A DNA stretch of 64,000 nucleotides, from contig NZ_JAJLQW010000002.1 of the NCBI RefSeq assembly GCF_025548535.1, positions 496,001 to 560,000 of the forward strand, in the 5' to 3' direction. Shown piece after piece: positions 47,851 through 56,275 of this stretch. A program made the translations under genes and the position numbers. A model generated the notes under the pieces. The model was given only the letters and a program-made list of their open reading frames with translations. It was not told where the DNA came from and did not search any database. The stretch comes from Undibacterium sp. Jales W-56 (GTDB taxonomy: Bacteria > Pseudomonadota > Gammaproteobacteria > Burkholderiales > Burkholderiaceae_D). Position 1 is the stretch's first letter; every line of letters begins with the position of its first letter.

Positions 47851-47881
47851 TTTACTTATATCGAAACCACATATAAGCAAA
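47851..47881. promoter_or_regulatory. 31-bp inverted repeat upstream of the sulfur assimilation cluster
   Basis: TTTACTTATAT (47851-47861) and ATATAAGCAAA (47871-47881) are inverted 11-bp arms with one mismatch and a 9-bp spacer. It lies about 70-95 bp ahead of the TSUP gene, a good place for a LysR-type activator such as CysB. A GGAATAA at 47899-47905, like a CysB half-site, lies just downstream. Factor assignment is inference. Confidence 0.5.
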
Positions 47882-47947
47882 TAAATACTAAGTAGTTTGG
47901 AATAAAGCACTTAGCTATTACGATACTTCCTCTTAATGCGAGGTGGT

Positions 47948-48721
47948 ATGACTTTAACCTATGTGATTTCTGGATTTGCCGTGGGTACGCTGGTCGGCTT
48001 GACTGGCGTAGGCGGCGGGTCTTTGATGACGCCTTTGCTGACCTTGCTGTTTGGTGTCTCGCCTACGGTTGCAGTTGGCACCGACCTGGCGTTTGCGTCT
48101 ATTACCAAAGCCACCGGCACCTTTACGCATCGCTTGCGCGGCACCGTCGATTGGCATGTCGTGCGCCTGCTGTGCTACGGTGCCTTGCCGTCCGCTTTGC
48201 TGGCGACCCTGAGCCTGAAATATTTCGGTACGCTGGATAAGGAAATCGGCCAGATTATTCGTTACTCGATTGCCGGTTCAGTGCTGTTGACCGTCATCGC
48301 TTTGCTATTCAAGGCTAAAATGCTGGCCTGGTTAAATCGTCATCCGGAAAAACAATTGCACGGCACGCCTCTGGCTGCGGCAACCATCATTTCTGGCGCC
48401 CTGCTGGGCACTCTGGTCACGGTATCTTCAATTGGCGCCGGCGCAATCGGCGCGACGCTGCTGGTCATGCTGTATCCGCGCATGTCTGCCGCACATATCG
48501 CCGGGACAGATATCGCTTATGCCGTGCCTTTGACCGCGATCGCTGCCGTTGGTCACTGGTGGCTGGGATCGATTAACTGGGAATTACTGGGCACCTTGCT
48601 GCTGGGCTCTTTGCCCGGCATCACGATAGGCTCGATGGCGGCACGCGCTGTGCCGGAAAAATTTTTACGCGGATTGCTCGCTACCACGCTGACCCTGGTT
48701 GCGGCCAAGCTGGTTCTGTAG
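47948..48721 (+). CDS. TSUP/TauE family membrane transporter, probably for sulfate or a sulfur compound
   Basis: A 257-residue inner membrane protein with about eight hydrophobic segments and the two-fold TSUP repeat (VGTLVGLTGVGGGSLMTPLL at the start and a related SIGAGAIGATLLVML later). AGGTGG just ahead supports the start at 47948; an ATG at 47936 is alternative. It stands first in the sulfate-reduction cluster, 39 bp before cysI. TSUP proteins move sulfite, sulfate or organosulfonates; uptake of a sulfur source is inferred from position. Confidence 0.85.
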   Translation: MTLTYVISGFAVGTLVGLTGVGGGSLMTPLLTLLFGVSPTVAVGTDLAFASITKATGTFTHRLRGTVDWHVVRLLCYGALPSALLATLSLKYFGTLDKEIGQIIRYSIAGSVLLTVIALLFKAKMLAWLNRHPEKQLHGTPLAAATIISGALLGTLVTVSSIGAGAIGATLLVMLYPRMSAAHIAGTDIAYAVPLTAIAAVGHWWLGSINWELLGTLLLGSLPGITIGSMAARAVPEKFLRGLLATTLTLVAAKLVL

Positions 48722-48760
48722 GCTTTTCGTCACCTTTCAAGCGGATTTTAGGACTAGATT

Positions 48761-50467
48761 ATGTATCGCTACGATCAACACGATCATCAAATCATCAAAG
48801 AGCGGATTGCCCAATTCCGCGATCAGGTACGTCGCCGGATTTCGAATGAGCTGACTGAAGATGAATTCCGTATCCTGCGTTTGCAAAACGGTTTGTACAT
48901 GCAGCGCCATGCGTATATGCTGCGCGTCGCCGTACCTTACGGCATGCTGTCCTCGGCGCAGATACGCAAATTTGCGCATATCGCCCGCAAGTATGATCGC
49001 GGCTATGGGCACTTCACAACCCGTCAAAACATTCAATACAACTGGATCAATCTGGAAGATACGCCGGATATCCTGGAGGAATTGGCATCGGTAGAAATGC
49101 ACGCGATCCAGACCTCCGGCAACTGCATGCGCAATATCACCTCTGATGAATTCGCCGGCGTTGCCGCCGATGAAGTCATTGATCCGCGTGCGTATGCCGA
49201 GATCCTGCGTCAATGGACCACCTTCCATCCGGAATTCGCCTATCTGCCGCGTAAATTTAAAATCGCCATCAATGGCGCCAAAGAAGATCGTGCCGCGATT
49301 GCCGTGCATGATATCGGCCTGACCGTCGTGCACAACGAAGCGGGCGAAGTCGGCTTTAAAGTCATGGTCGGCGGCGGCATGGGCCGCACACCGATCCTGG
49401 GCAGCGTGATTCGCGAGTTCTTGCCGTGGCAACACGTGATGACTTACCTCGAAGCGATTTTGCGCATCTACAATCAATACGGTCGCCGCGACAACATCTA
49501 CAAAGCGCGTATCAAGATTTTGGTGAAAGCCATTGGCGTAGAAGAATTCGCGCGTCAGGTCGAAGAGGAATGGCAAGACATCAAAGACGGCCCTGCCACC
49601 TTGACTGAAGCGGAATTCCAGCGCGTAGCAAGTTATTTCACGACACCTGCCTACCAGACGCTGCCTGCCAGCGATGCAGCGTATGAGCAGCATCTGGCAG
49701 ACAATAAGGCTTTTGCGAATTGGGTCAGGCGTAACGTCAAACCGCATAAGGTCGCGGGTTACTCCGCGGTTGTTTTGTCCTTGAAGAAGCCGGGCGTTCC
49801 ACCCGGCGATGCGAGTGCAGAGCAAATGGATTTCATTGCGGATCTGGCTGACAATTTCAGCTTCGGCGAATTGCGCGTCACGCATGAGCAAAATCTGGTT
49901 TTGTCCGATGTAAAACAAGCGGACTTATTCACCGTCTGGCAAGAAGCCAAAGCACACGGCCTGGCGACGCCGAATATCGGCTTGTTGACAGACATGATTT
50001 GCTGCCCGGGCGGCGACTTCTGCGCTCTCGCGAATGCAAAATCGATTCCTATTGCACTCGACATCACGGATCGTTTTAACGACCTCGACTATCTGCACGA
50101 CATCGGCGAGATCGAATTGAATATGTCCGGCTGTATCAATGCCTGCGGCCATCATCACGTCGGCAATATCGGCATCCTGGGTGTCGACAAAGATGGCAGC
50201 GAGTTTTATCAGGTGTCCATCGGCGGTGCGCAAGGCAACAATGCAGCGATCGGCAAGATCATCGGTCCATCGTTTGCGGCTGGCCAGATGCCGGAAGTCA
50301 TCGCCCGCATCATCGAGGTGTATGTCAGGGACCGTCTGGAGAATGAACGCTTTATCGATACCGCACAGCGTCTCGGTATCGCGCCGTTCAAGGAATATGT
50401 CTACGCCAGTCCGATCAAAACGACAGAGCATCATGGTGAAGACGCCGGCGCTCCTGTCGCGTATTAA
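48761..50467 (+). CDS. cysI: Sulfite reductase hemoprotein (nitrite/sulfite reductase family)
   Basis: A 568-residue siroheme and [4Fe-4S] enzyme that reduces sulfite to sulfide. Cluster cysteines are C415 and C421 (CCPGGDFC), and C458 and C462 (SGCINACGHH). Both duplicated ferredoxin-like and siroheme halves are present (YGHFTTRQNIQYNWI, SGNCMRNIT). There is no flavoprotein CysJ beside it, so electrons probably come from a ferredoxin or another reductase. AGGA seven bases ahead supports the start. Upstream of DUF934, cysH, cysD, cysN and cobA. Confidence 0.94.
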   Translation: MYRYDQHDHQIIKERIAQFRDQVRRRISNELTEDEFRILRLQNGLYMQRHAYMLRVAVPYGMLSSAQIRKFAHIARKYDRGYGHFTTRQNIQYNWINLEDTPDILEELASVEMHAIQTSGNCMRNITSDEFAGVAADEVIDPRAYAEILRQWTTFHPEFAYLPRKFKIAINGAKEDRAAIAVHDIGLTVVHNEAGEVGFKVMVGGGMGRTPILGSVIREFLPWQHVMTYLEAILRIYNQYGRRDNIYKARIKILVKAIGVEEFARQVEEEWQDIKDGPATLTEAEFQRVASYFTTPAYQTLPASDAAYEQHLADNKAFANWVRRNVKPHKVAGYSAVVLSLKKPGVPPGDASAEQMDFIADLADNFSFGELRVTHEQNLVLSDVKQADLFTVWQEAKAHGLATPNIGLLTDMICCPGGDFCALANAKSIPIALDITDRFNDLDYLHDIGEIELNMSGCINACGHHHVGNIGILGVDKDGSEFYQVSIGGAQGNNAAIGKIIGPSFAAGQMPEVIARIIEVYVRDRLENERFIDTAQRLGIAPFKEYVYASPIKTTEHHGEDAGAPVAY

Positions 50468-50502
50468 GCCAAGCACAAAGACGAAAGCGCAGAAAGAAGA
50501 TC

Positions 50503-51024
50503 ATGAGAGAAATTATCAAAGATAAAGCGATCGTCCAGGATGACTGGATAGTTTTGAATCTGGCCGAAAATGAAACACCGGATGCGGTGACTGTACCGCA
50601 AGGCAAAGTGATCGTCCCGCTCAAAGTCTGGCTGTTACAGCGTAATAGCCTGGTGAGCCGCACCGATATTGCGGTCTGGTTTAGCAGTGATGAACAAGCC
50701 AAGGAATTGAAGGAGGATATCGCTCACTTCAGTTTGCTCGCGGTGGATTTCCCTAAATTTACCGATGGCCGCGGTTATTCGATTGCCTACAACTTGCGCA
50801 CCCGCCTCGGTTTTTCCGGTGAATTACGGGCCATCGGCGATGTGCTGCGCGATCAATTGTTTTATATGCAGCGGGTCGGCTTCAATTCTTTTGCGACCCG
50901 TCCGGATAAGAATATTCGCGACGCAATCAAGGGCCTGAGCGATTTTTCGGAAAAATACCAAACCTCATGGGACGAGAAAAATCCCTTGTTCCGCCGCACG
51001 GAGCGTAGCGGAGCAACGCAATGA
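50503..51024 (+). CDS. DUF934 family protein of the sulfate-reduction operon
   Basis: A 173-residue soluble protein of DUF934, typically encoded between sulfite reductase and APS reductase in proteobacteria. Features are VPLKVWL, DIAVWFSSDEQ, the DFPKFTDGRGYSIAY motif and RAIGDVLRDQLFYMQRVGFN. Function is not established; it may help electron transfer to, or assembly of, CysI. Its stop overlaps the cysH start (ATGA at 51021-51024), so the two are translationally coupled. Confidence 0.9.
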   Translation: MREIIKDKAIVQDDWIVLNLAENETPDAVTVPQGKVIVPLKVWLLQRNSLVSRTDIAVWFSSDEQAKELKEDIAHFSLLAVDFPKFTDGRGYSIAYNLRTRLGFSGELRAIGDVLRDQLFYMQRVGFNSFATRPDKNIRDAIKGLSDFSEKYQTSWDEKNPLFRRTERSGATQ

Positions 51025-51734
51025 GCGACTTTGCCTCGCGTCTGGCCGATACCCAGGCAATATTGACGCGCATTGCCAATGAGTTTGCGCCTGCAGTGTT
51101 GGCGTCTAGCCTGGCGGCGGAAGACATGGTGCTGACCGACCTGATCTTGCGCCACAAGCTGAATATCGGTATCTTTTCTTTGGAAACCGGTCGCCTGCAT
51201 GCAGAAACCCTGGGCATGCTGGATCGGATTAAAGCAAGCTATGGCAGTGACATCAGCTTATTCAAACCAGAAGCCAGTGCGGTGCAGGCCTATGTGGAGC
51301 AGCATGGCTTGAATGCGTTTTACGATAGCGTAGAAATGCGCAAGGAATGCTGCCGCATCCGTAAAGTCGAACCCCTGAAACGCGCCTTGGCTGGCAACAA
51401 GGCCTGGGTTACCGGTCAGCGTCGCTCACAGGCGGCGACCCGCACTGAATTAGCGGTGCAAGAAGAGGATGTTGCGCATGGCATGCAAAAATTCAATCCG
51501 CTGGCAGATTGGTCGGAAGAAGATGTCTGGCACTATATTCGCAGCAACAATGTGCCTTACAATCCTCTGCATGACAAAGGTTATCCCTCGATAGGCTGTG
51601 AACCTTGCACCCGTGCCATCCAGCCGGGTGAAGATGTGCGCGCCGGCCGTTGGTGGTGGGAAAATCCGGAATCCAAGGAGTGCGGTTTGCATGTCGTCGA
51701 CGGCAAACTGATCCGAATTAAACAAGTAAGCTGA
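51021..51734 (+). CDS. cysH: Adenylyl-sulfate (APS) reductase
   Basis: A 237-residue thioredoxin-dependent reductase that makes sulfite. It has the cysteines C110-C111 (KECCRIRK) and C193/C196 (GCEPC), which bind a [4Fe-4S] cluster and mark the APS-using rather than the PAPS-using type. The catalytic C223 is in KECGLHV. This fits the operon: sulfate adenylyltransferase genes cysD and cysN follow, and there is no APS kinase gene cysC. Confidence 0.94.
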   Translation: MSDFASRLADTQAILTRIANEFAPAVLASSLAAEDMVLTDLILRHKLNIGIFSLETGRLHAETLGMLDRIKASYGSDISLFKPEASAVQAYVEQHGLNAFYDSVEMRKECCRIRKVEPLKRALAGNKAWVTGQRRSQAATRTELAVQEEDVAHGMQKFNPLADWSEEDVWHYIRSNNVPYNPLHDKGYPSIGCEPCTRAIQPGEDVRAGRWWWENPESKECGLHVVDGKLIRIKQVS

Positions 51735-51747
51735 GCGAAAAACAATC

Positions 51748-52683
51748 ATGAATACAGTTGTGGAAAATCATTTTATCGATGCCGCGAGCAATCGCCATCT
51801 GGATTGGCTGGAATCCGAAGCGATTCATATCATGCGCGAAGTCGCTGCTGAATGCAGCAATCCTGCGCTACTGTTTTCGGGCGGCAAAGATTCCGTCGTG
51901 ATGTTGCGCATCGCCGAAAAGGCCTTCCGTCCGGGTAAGTTCCCATTCCCGCTGGTCCATATCGATACTGGTCACAATTTTGAAGAAGTCATCACTTTCC
52001 GCGACAAGCGCGTAGCCGAATTGGGCGAAAGGCTCATCGTCGGTTCAGTCGAGGATTCGATCAAGCGCGGCACGGTGCGCCTGCGTAACCCGGCCACCGA
52101 TTCACGCAATGCGGCTCAGGCCGTGACATTGCTGGAAACGATCGCTGAGCATAAGTTCGACGCCTGCATGGGCGGCGCCCGTCGCGATGAAGAAAAAGCC
52201 CGCGCCAAAGAGCGTATCTTTTCTTTCCGCGATGAATTCGGTCAATGGAACCCTAAAGCCCAGCGTCCGGAACTCTGGGATTTATATAACACCCGCGTCC
52301 ATCCCGGTGAAAACATGCGCGTGTTCCCGATCTCCAACTGGACCGAGCTCGACGTCTGGCAATACATCGCCCGCGAAAAACTGGAACTGCCGCCAATCTA
52401 CTTTGCGCATGAACGCCAGGTGATTCCGCGCAATGGTTTGCTGGTGCCGTTAACCGACCTGACACCACCACGCGAGGGTGAGACGGTTGAAACGCAAGTG
52501 GTGCGTTTCCGCACTGTTGGCGACATCTCCTGCACCTGCCCGGTATCGTCCGACGCAGCGACGGTAGAAGCGATCATCGCCGAAACTGCGATTACCCAGA
52601 TCACCGAACGCGGCGCTACCCGTATGGATGACCAGACCTCAGAATCCTCCATGGAAAAACGCAAAAAAGAAGGATATTTCTAA
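51748..52683 (+). CDS. cysD: Sulfate adenylyltransferase subunit 2
   Basis: A 311-residue adenylylating subunit that forms APS from ATP and sulfate. The PP-loop is LLFSGGKDSVVML (SGGKDS at 44-49). RRDEEKARAKER and the C-terminal RMDDQTSESSMEKRKKEGYF are typical. Its stop codon shares a base with the cysN start (TAATG at 52681-52685), which couples the two subunits. Confidence 0.96.
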   Translation: MNTVVENHFIDAASNRHLDWLESEAIHIMREVAAECSNPALLFSGGKDSVVMLRIAEKAFRPGKFPFPLVHIDTGHNFEEVITFRDKRVAELGERLIVGSVEDSIKRGTVRLRNPATDSRNAAQAVTLLETIAEHKFDACMGGARRDEEKARAKERIFSFRDEFGQWNPKAQRPELWDLYNTRVHPGENMRVFPISNWTELDVWQYIAREKLELPPIYFAHERQVIPRNGLLVPLTDLTPPREGETVETQVVRFRTVGDISCTCPVSSDAATVEAIIAETAITQITERGATRMDDQTSESSMEKRKKEGYF

Positions 52684-54008
52684 TGAGCACAGTAACTTCG
52701 GCCGCAACTATCATTCAAGATGCTACCAGAGAACGCGGCCTGCTACGCTTTATCACCGCCGGTTCCGTGGATGACGGCAAGAGTACATTGATCGGTCGCC
52801 TGCTGTTCGACAGCAAGGGGATTTTCGCCGATCAACTCGATGCCATGTCACGCGCCAAACACAAGCGCACGGTCGGCGACACCATCGATTTGTCTTTGCT
52901 GACAGATGGACTCGAAGCCGAGCGCGAACAAGGCATTACGATTGACGTTGCCTATCGTTATTTCGCGACACCAAAACGCAAGTTCATCATCGCCGACACG
53001 CCGGGTCACGAGCAATACACGCGCAATATGGTGACCGGCGCATCGACCGCCGATGCCGTCATCATCCTGATCGACGTATCCAAAGTCAAACTCGGTGACG
53101 ATGGCAGTGTTGAACTACTGGTGCAAACCAAGCGCCACTCAACCATCGCCCATCTGCTGAAAATCGAGCATGTCATTGTCGCCGTCAATAAAATGGATCT
53201 GGTCAACTACGATCAGGCCGTATATGACCGCATCATCGGCGCCTACCAGATGTTTGCCGAACAATTAGGCTTGAAAAATATACGCCCGATTCCCCTGTCG
53301 GCTCTGGCAGGCGATAACGTAGTCACTGCCAGCGACAAACTGTCCTGGTATACCGGCCCCACACTCATCGAATTATTGGAGTCCCTGAGCGTGTATGACG
53401 AATGCCATGACGAACCGTTCCGCTTCCCGGTGCAATTAGTGGCACGCCACAATGGCCACGAAGCGAATGATTTCCGCGGCTATATGGGGCGTATCGAAGC
53501 GGGCAAAGTCAGCAAGGGCGACAAACTGGTGGTGCAACCGGGCGGCCAGACTGCGACGGTAAAAGACATCCAGACACTCGATGGTTCGTTGACATCGGCA
53601 GTGGTCGGCCAGTCCGTCACGATTTTGCTCGATGAGTATCTGGATATTTCGCGCGGCGACATGCTGGCAGCTGCGGATCGTCCGGCAAGCCTGCTCAAAA
53701 CGGTCCAGGCAGATTTATGCTGGTTGTCCGAGGACGCCCTGGATATCCGCCGCAGATATTGGCTCAAGCACACCACCAAGCAAGTTGCGGCCAAAGTCAG
53801 TGCGATTGATACGCTGCTCGACATCAATACGCAAGAGCGGCGTGGCGCAGAGAATCTGAGACTCAATGACATCGCCCGTGTCACGCTCAATGTGCAACAA
53901 CCATTGGCGGCCGATGCCTATGATGACTTGCGCTCGACAGGCGCGTTTATCCTGATTGATGAAGTTACGCATCAGACCGTAGCCGCAGGCATGATACGCC
54001 TCACTTAA
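52683..54008 (+). CDS. cysN: Sulfate adenylyltransferase subunit 1 (GTPase)
   Basis: A 441-residue EF-Tu-like GTPase that drives APS formation by CysD. The P-loop GSVDDGKSTLIGRL is at about 27-40; G2 to G4 motifs follow (GITIDVAYRYF, DTPGHEQYTRNM, NKMD). Two beta-barrel domains follow. It is not fused to CysC, since the sequence ends after the second barrel, consistent with direct APS reduction. Confidence 0.96.
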   Translation: MSTVTSAATIIQDATRERGLLRFITAGSVDDGKSTLIGRLLFDSKGIFADQLDAMSRAKHKRTVGDTIDLSLLTDGLEAEREQGITIDVAYRYFATPKRKFIIADTPGHEQYTRNMVTGASTADAVIILIDVSKVKLGDDGSVELLVQTKRHSTIAHLLKIEHVIVAVNKMDLVNYDQAVYDRIIGAYQMFAEQLGLKNIRPIPLSALAGDNVVTASDKLSWYTGPTLIELLESLSVYDECHDEPFRFPVQLVARHNGHEANDFRGYMGRIEAGKVSKGDKLVVQPGGQTATVKDIQTLDGSLTSAVVGQSVTILLDEYLDISRGDMLAAADRPASLLKTVQADLCWLSEDALDIRRRYWLKHTTKQVAAKVSAIDTLLDINTQERRGAENLRLNDIARVTLNVQQPLAADAYDDLRSTGAFILIDEVTHQTVAAGMIRLT

Positions 54009-54021
54009 AACCAATAACATC

Positions 54022-54741
54022 ATGCAAAAGGCCGGCGGCAAAGTCTATTTAATCGGTGCCGGTCCGGGTGCCGCTGACCTGATTACGGTGCGCGGCGCGC
54101 GTATCCTGGCGCAGGCTGAAGTCGTCTTGCATGATGCGCTGGTCACGTCAGACATGCTGGAATTATGTCCGCAAGCCGTCAAGATATCCGTCGGCAAACG
54201 CAGCGGCCAGCGCTCTGCCGCACAATCACACATCAACGAACAAATCCTGAGTTGCGCGCAACAATACGGCATCGTCGTGCGCCTTAAAGGCGGCGATCCT
54301 ATGCTATTCGGTCGTGCCGACGAAGAACTGGTGGCAATGGAACAGGCGGGTATCCGTTACGCCATCGTGCCGGGCATCACCACCGCCGTCGCCGCAGCAG
54401 CCAGTGCCCGACAACCTTTAACCAAACGCGGCATCGCCCGCAGCGTCGCCTTCTTTACCTCAAGCACAGCGCCCGGCGAAAATGCCGATACCCGGATTCC
54501 TGACTGCGACACCTTGATTCAATACATGGGCGGCAAAGAAGCGACGCTGACTGCGCAACGCTTGTTAGGTCTAGGTTATGCCGTCGATTTGCCAGTGATT
54601 GTGATTGAAAATTGCAGCCGTTCAAACGAACGCATCCTGCGACTCAATCTCGGTGATCTGGAACAAGGTCTCAGCGCTTCCGAAGGACCGGTTCTGGTGA
54701 TGATAGGCGAGGCCATGAGAGCGCGCAAACAGCCATCGTAA
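54022..54741 (+). CDS. cobA: Uroporphyrinogen-III C-methyltransferase
   Basis: A 239-residue SAM-dependent methyltransferase that makes precorrin-2, the siroheme precursor. It has YLIGAGPGAADLITVRGARI, the VRLKGGDPMLFGRADEE loop and a PGITTAVAAAASA loop. There is no fused CysG dehydrogenase/chelatase domain. It follows cysN by 13 bp and so serves the siroheme of CysI. The convergent cbiX gene provides a chelatase candidate. Confidence 0.94.
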   Translation: MQKAGGKVYLIGAGPGAADLITVRGARILAQAEVVLHDALVTSDMLELCPQAVKISVGKRSGQRSAAQSHINEQILSCAQQYGIVVRLKGGDPMLFGRADEELVAMEQAGIRYAIVPGITTAVAAAASARQPLTKRGIARSVAFFTSSTAPGENADTRIPDCDTLIQYMGGKEATLTAQRLLGLGYAVDLPVIVIENCSRSNERILRLNLGDLEQGLSASEGPVLVMIGEAMRARKQPS

Positions 54742-54776
54742 ATCCGACGACATCTGCTGATGCCTGTCTCAATCCG

Positions 54777-55145
54777 TTATAAAGCACGCACACAATAATC
54801 ACTGATCGCCGCCAGTACCGTCGCATTCTCGCCGACCGCTTCGGCGACCGCGATGGTCAATGCAGGATAGCTGCTTCGCAACTGATCGAGGATGACAGGA
54901 AGATCGCGCAGCACATGGCCGCCCTGCCCCAAAAAGATCGGTACGATACTAATATCAGTAACGCCATCGGCGACCATCTGCGCGACCAGATCGGGCAAGC
55001 TCGGGGTCATCAATTCCAAAAAAGCCAAAGAAACTGTCACGTCCGGCAAGCGGCTTTGCGTCAATTGCTGCAGGCGTTCAAACGGCGCTGCCCAGCGGGG
55101 ATCGCGTGCGCCGTGGGCGAATAATATTTGCGCTTTCTTTTGCAT
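54777..55145 (-). CDS. cbiX: Sirohydrochlorin chelatase CbiX/SirB-like
   Basis: A 122-residue small-form chelatase. It has LFAHGARDPRWAAPFERL with the metal-binding histidine near the N terminus, and VPIFLGQGGHVLRDLP with the second one. It would insert metal into sirohydrochlorin for siroheme. The start is set by TAATG: its ATG (55145-55143) shares a base with the lptG stop, so it is coupled to the Lpt genes although it works with the convergent cys cluster. An in-frame ATG at 55166 would fall inside lptG. Confidence 0.88.
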   Translation of the reverse strand: MQKKAQILFAHGARDPRWAAPFERLQQLTQSRLPDVTVSLAFLELMTPSLPDLVAQMVADGVTDISIVPIFLGQGGHVLRDLPVILDQLRSSYPALTIAVAEAVGENATVLAAISDYCVRAL

Positions 55146-56275
55146 TATCGTCTCTCTACCATCCATAGCGCCGTCATGGCCATCAATAAAAATACGATAC
55201 TCGGCACCAGTGCCGTAATCAACGGCGGCCAGGTATTCAATAAACCCACATGGGAGAACAAACTGTTCATCAGGTAGAACACCATGCCTATCATAATTCC
55301 GCTAAAAATTTTCAGGCTGATACCGCCGCTACGCGCATGCAGGTAGGCAAACGGCAATGCCAGCGCCATCATGACGAGGATTGCGAAAGGGTAGGTAACT
55401 TTCTTCCAGAAGGCAATTTCATAGCGCTCTGTGTCTTGCTTGTTATCCGCCAGGTGTTTGGTATACGCCGCCAGATCGTAGGTTGACATACGGTCTGGAT
55501 CGACGAATAAGACCGACAAAATATCCGGCGTAATTTCGGACGCGACATCCAGGCTCGCCAGCTTGATACTTGCCACGGTCGAAATATCTTGCATCAATAA
55601 ACTCTTAGGAAAAGAAGTCTGCGTCACATTCGACAAGCGCCAGATGTTTTGACCCATGTATTCGGCGCCTTCTGCCGTGACTTCTTTGGATAAATTGAAG
55701 CGGCTGTCAAACTCATAGACTTTGACGCCGATCAATTTTCTGTTCGGGAGAATTTCTTTGACGTTCAAAAACCGCGATCCGACCACGCTACCTTTGAGTC
55801 CATTTTCACGCACCAGATCCTTGGTCCACAAGCCGGTGCGGAATTCCTGCGCCAGCGAAGCGCCGATCGCATTGAGCTTCACTTTCTCTGCGAGTTTGGT
55901 ACTCATCGGCGCGACGAACTCACCGAATACAAAGGTCAGCACAACGAATAGCAAACCGATTTTTGCCAGCATGCGGCCGGCCATCCATGTCGACATGCTG
56001 GCTGCGCGCATGATGGTAAATTCAGAATTCGAGGCAAATTGCGCCAATACATAAATCGTTCCGATCAGGACTGCAATTGGCATGAACTCATAAATATATC
56101 CGGGCAGACCGAGTGCGACGTATAGCAAGGCGTGTTGCAAGCGATAGCCGCCTCTGTTGACCGATTGCAATTCCCCCATCAAATCAAAAAAAGCGAACAG
56201 GGCCAGTAATGCCAGCATCACAAACAAGACGGCGCGAATGACCTCAACACCAAAGTAACGTTGCAAGACTCTCAT
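55145..56275 (-). CDS. lptG: LPS export ABC transporter permease LptG
   Basis: A 376-residue inner membrane protein. The start MRVLQRYFGVEVIRAVLFVM overlaps the lptF stop (ATGA at 56275-56272). It has three N-terminal transmembrane helices, a periplasmic beta-jellyroll domain (about 130-265) and three C-terminal helices ending MALALPFAYLHARSGGIS and the final WMVERR. With LptF and LptB it extracts LPS from the inner membrane. Readings starting at 56425 would run into lptF and are rejected. Confidence 0.95.
   Translation of the reverse strand: MRVLQRYFGVEVIRAVLFVMLALLALFAFFDLMGELQSVNRGGYRLQHALLYVALGLPGYIYEFMPIAVLIGTIYVLAQFASNSEFTIMRAASMSTWMAGRMLAKIGLLFVVLTFVFGEFVAPMSTKLAEKVKLNAIGASLAQEFRTGLWTKDLVRENGLKGSVVGSRFLNVKEILPNRKLIGVKVYEFDSRFNLSKEVTAEGAEYMGQNIWRLSNVTQTSFPKSLLMQDISTVASIKLASLDVASEITPDILSVLFVDPDRMSTYDLAAYTKHLADNKQDTERYEIAFWKKVTYPFAILVMMALALPFAYLHARSGGISLKIFSGIMIGMVFYLMNSLFSHVGLLNTWPPLITALVPSIVFLLMAMTALWMVERR

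Noticed and set aside
48737..49918. A 393-codon open frame on the minus strand opposite cysI
   Set aside because: It is an antisense shadow of a highly conserved gene with full siroheme/Fe-S motifs; its own translation has no recognisable domain and no ribosome site.
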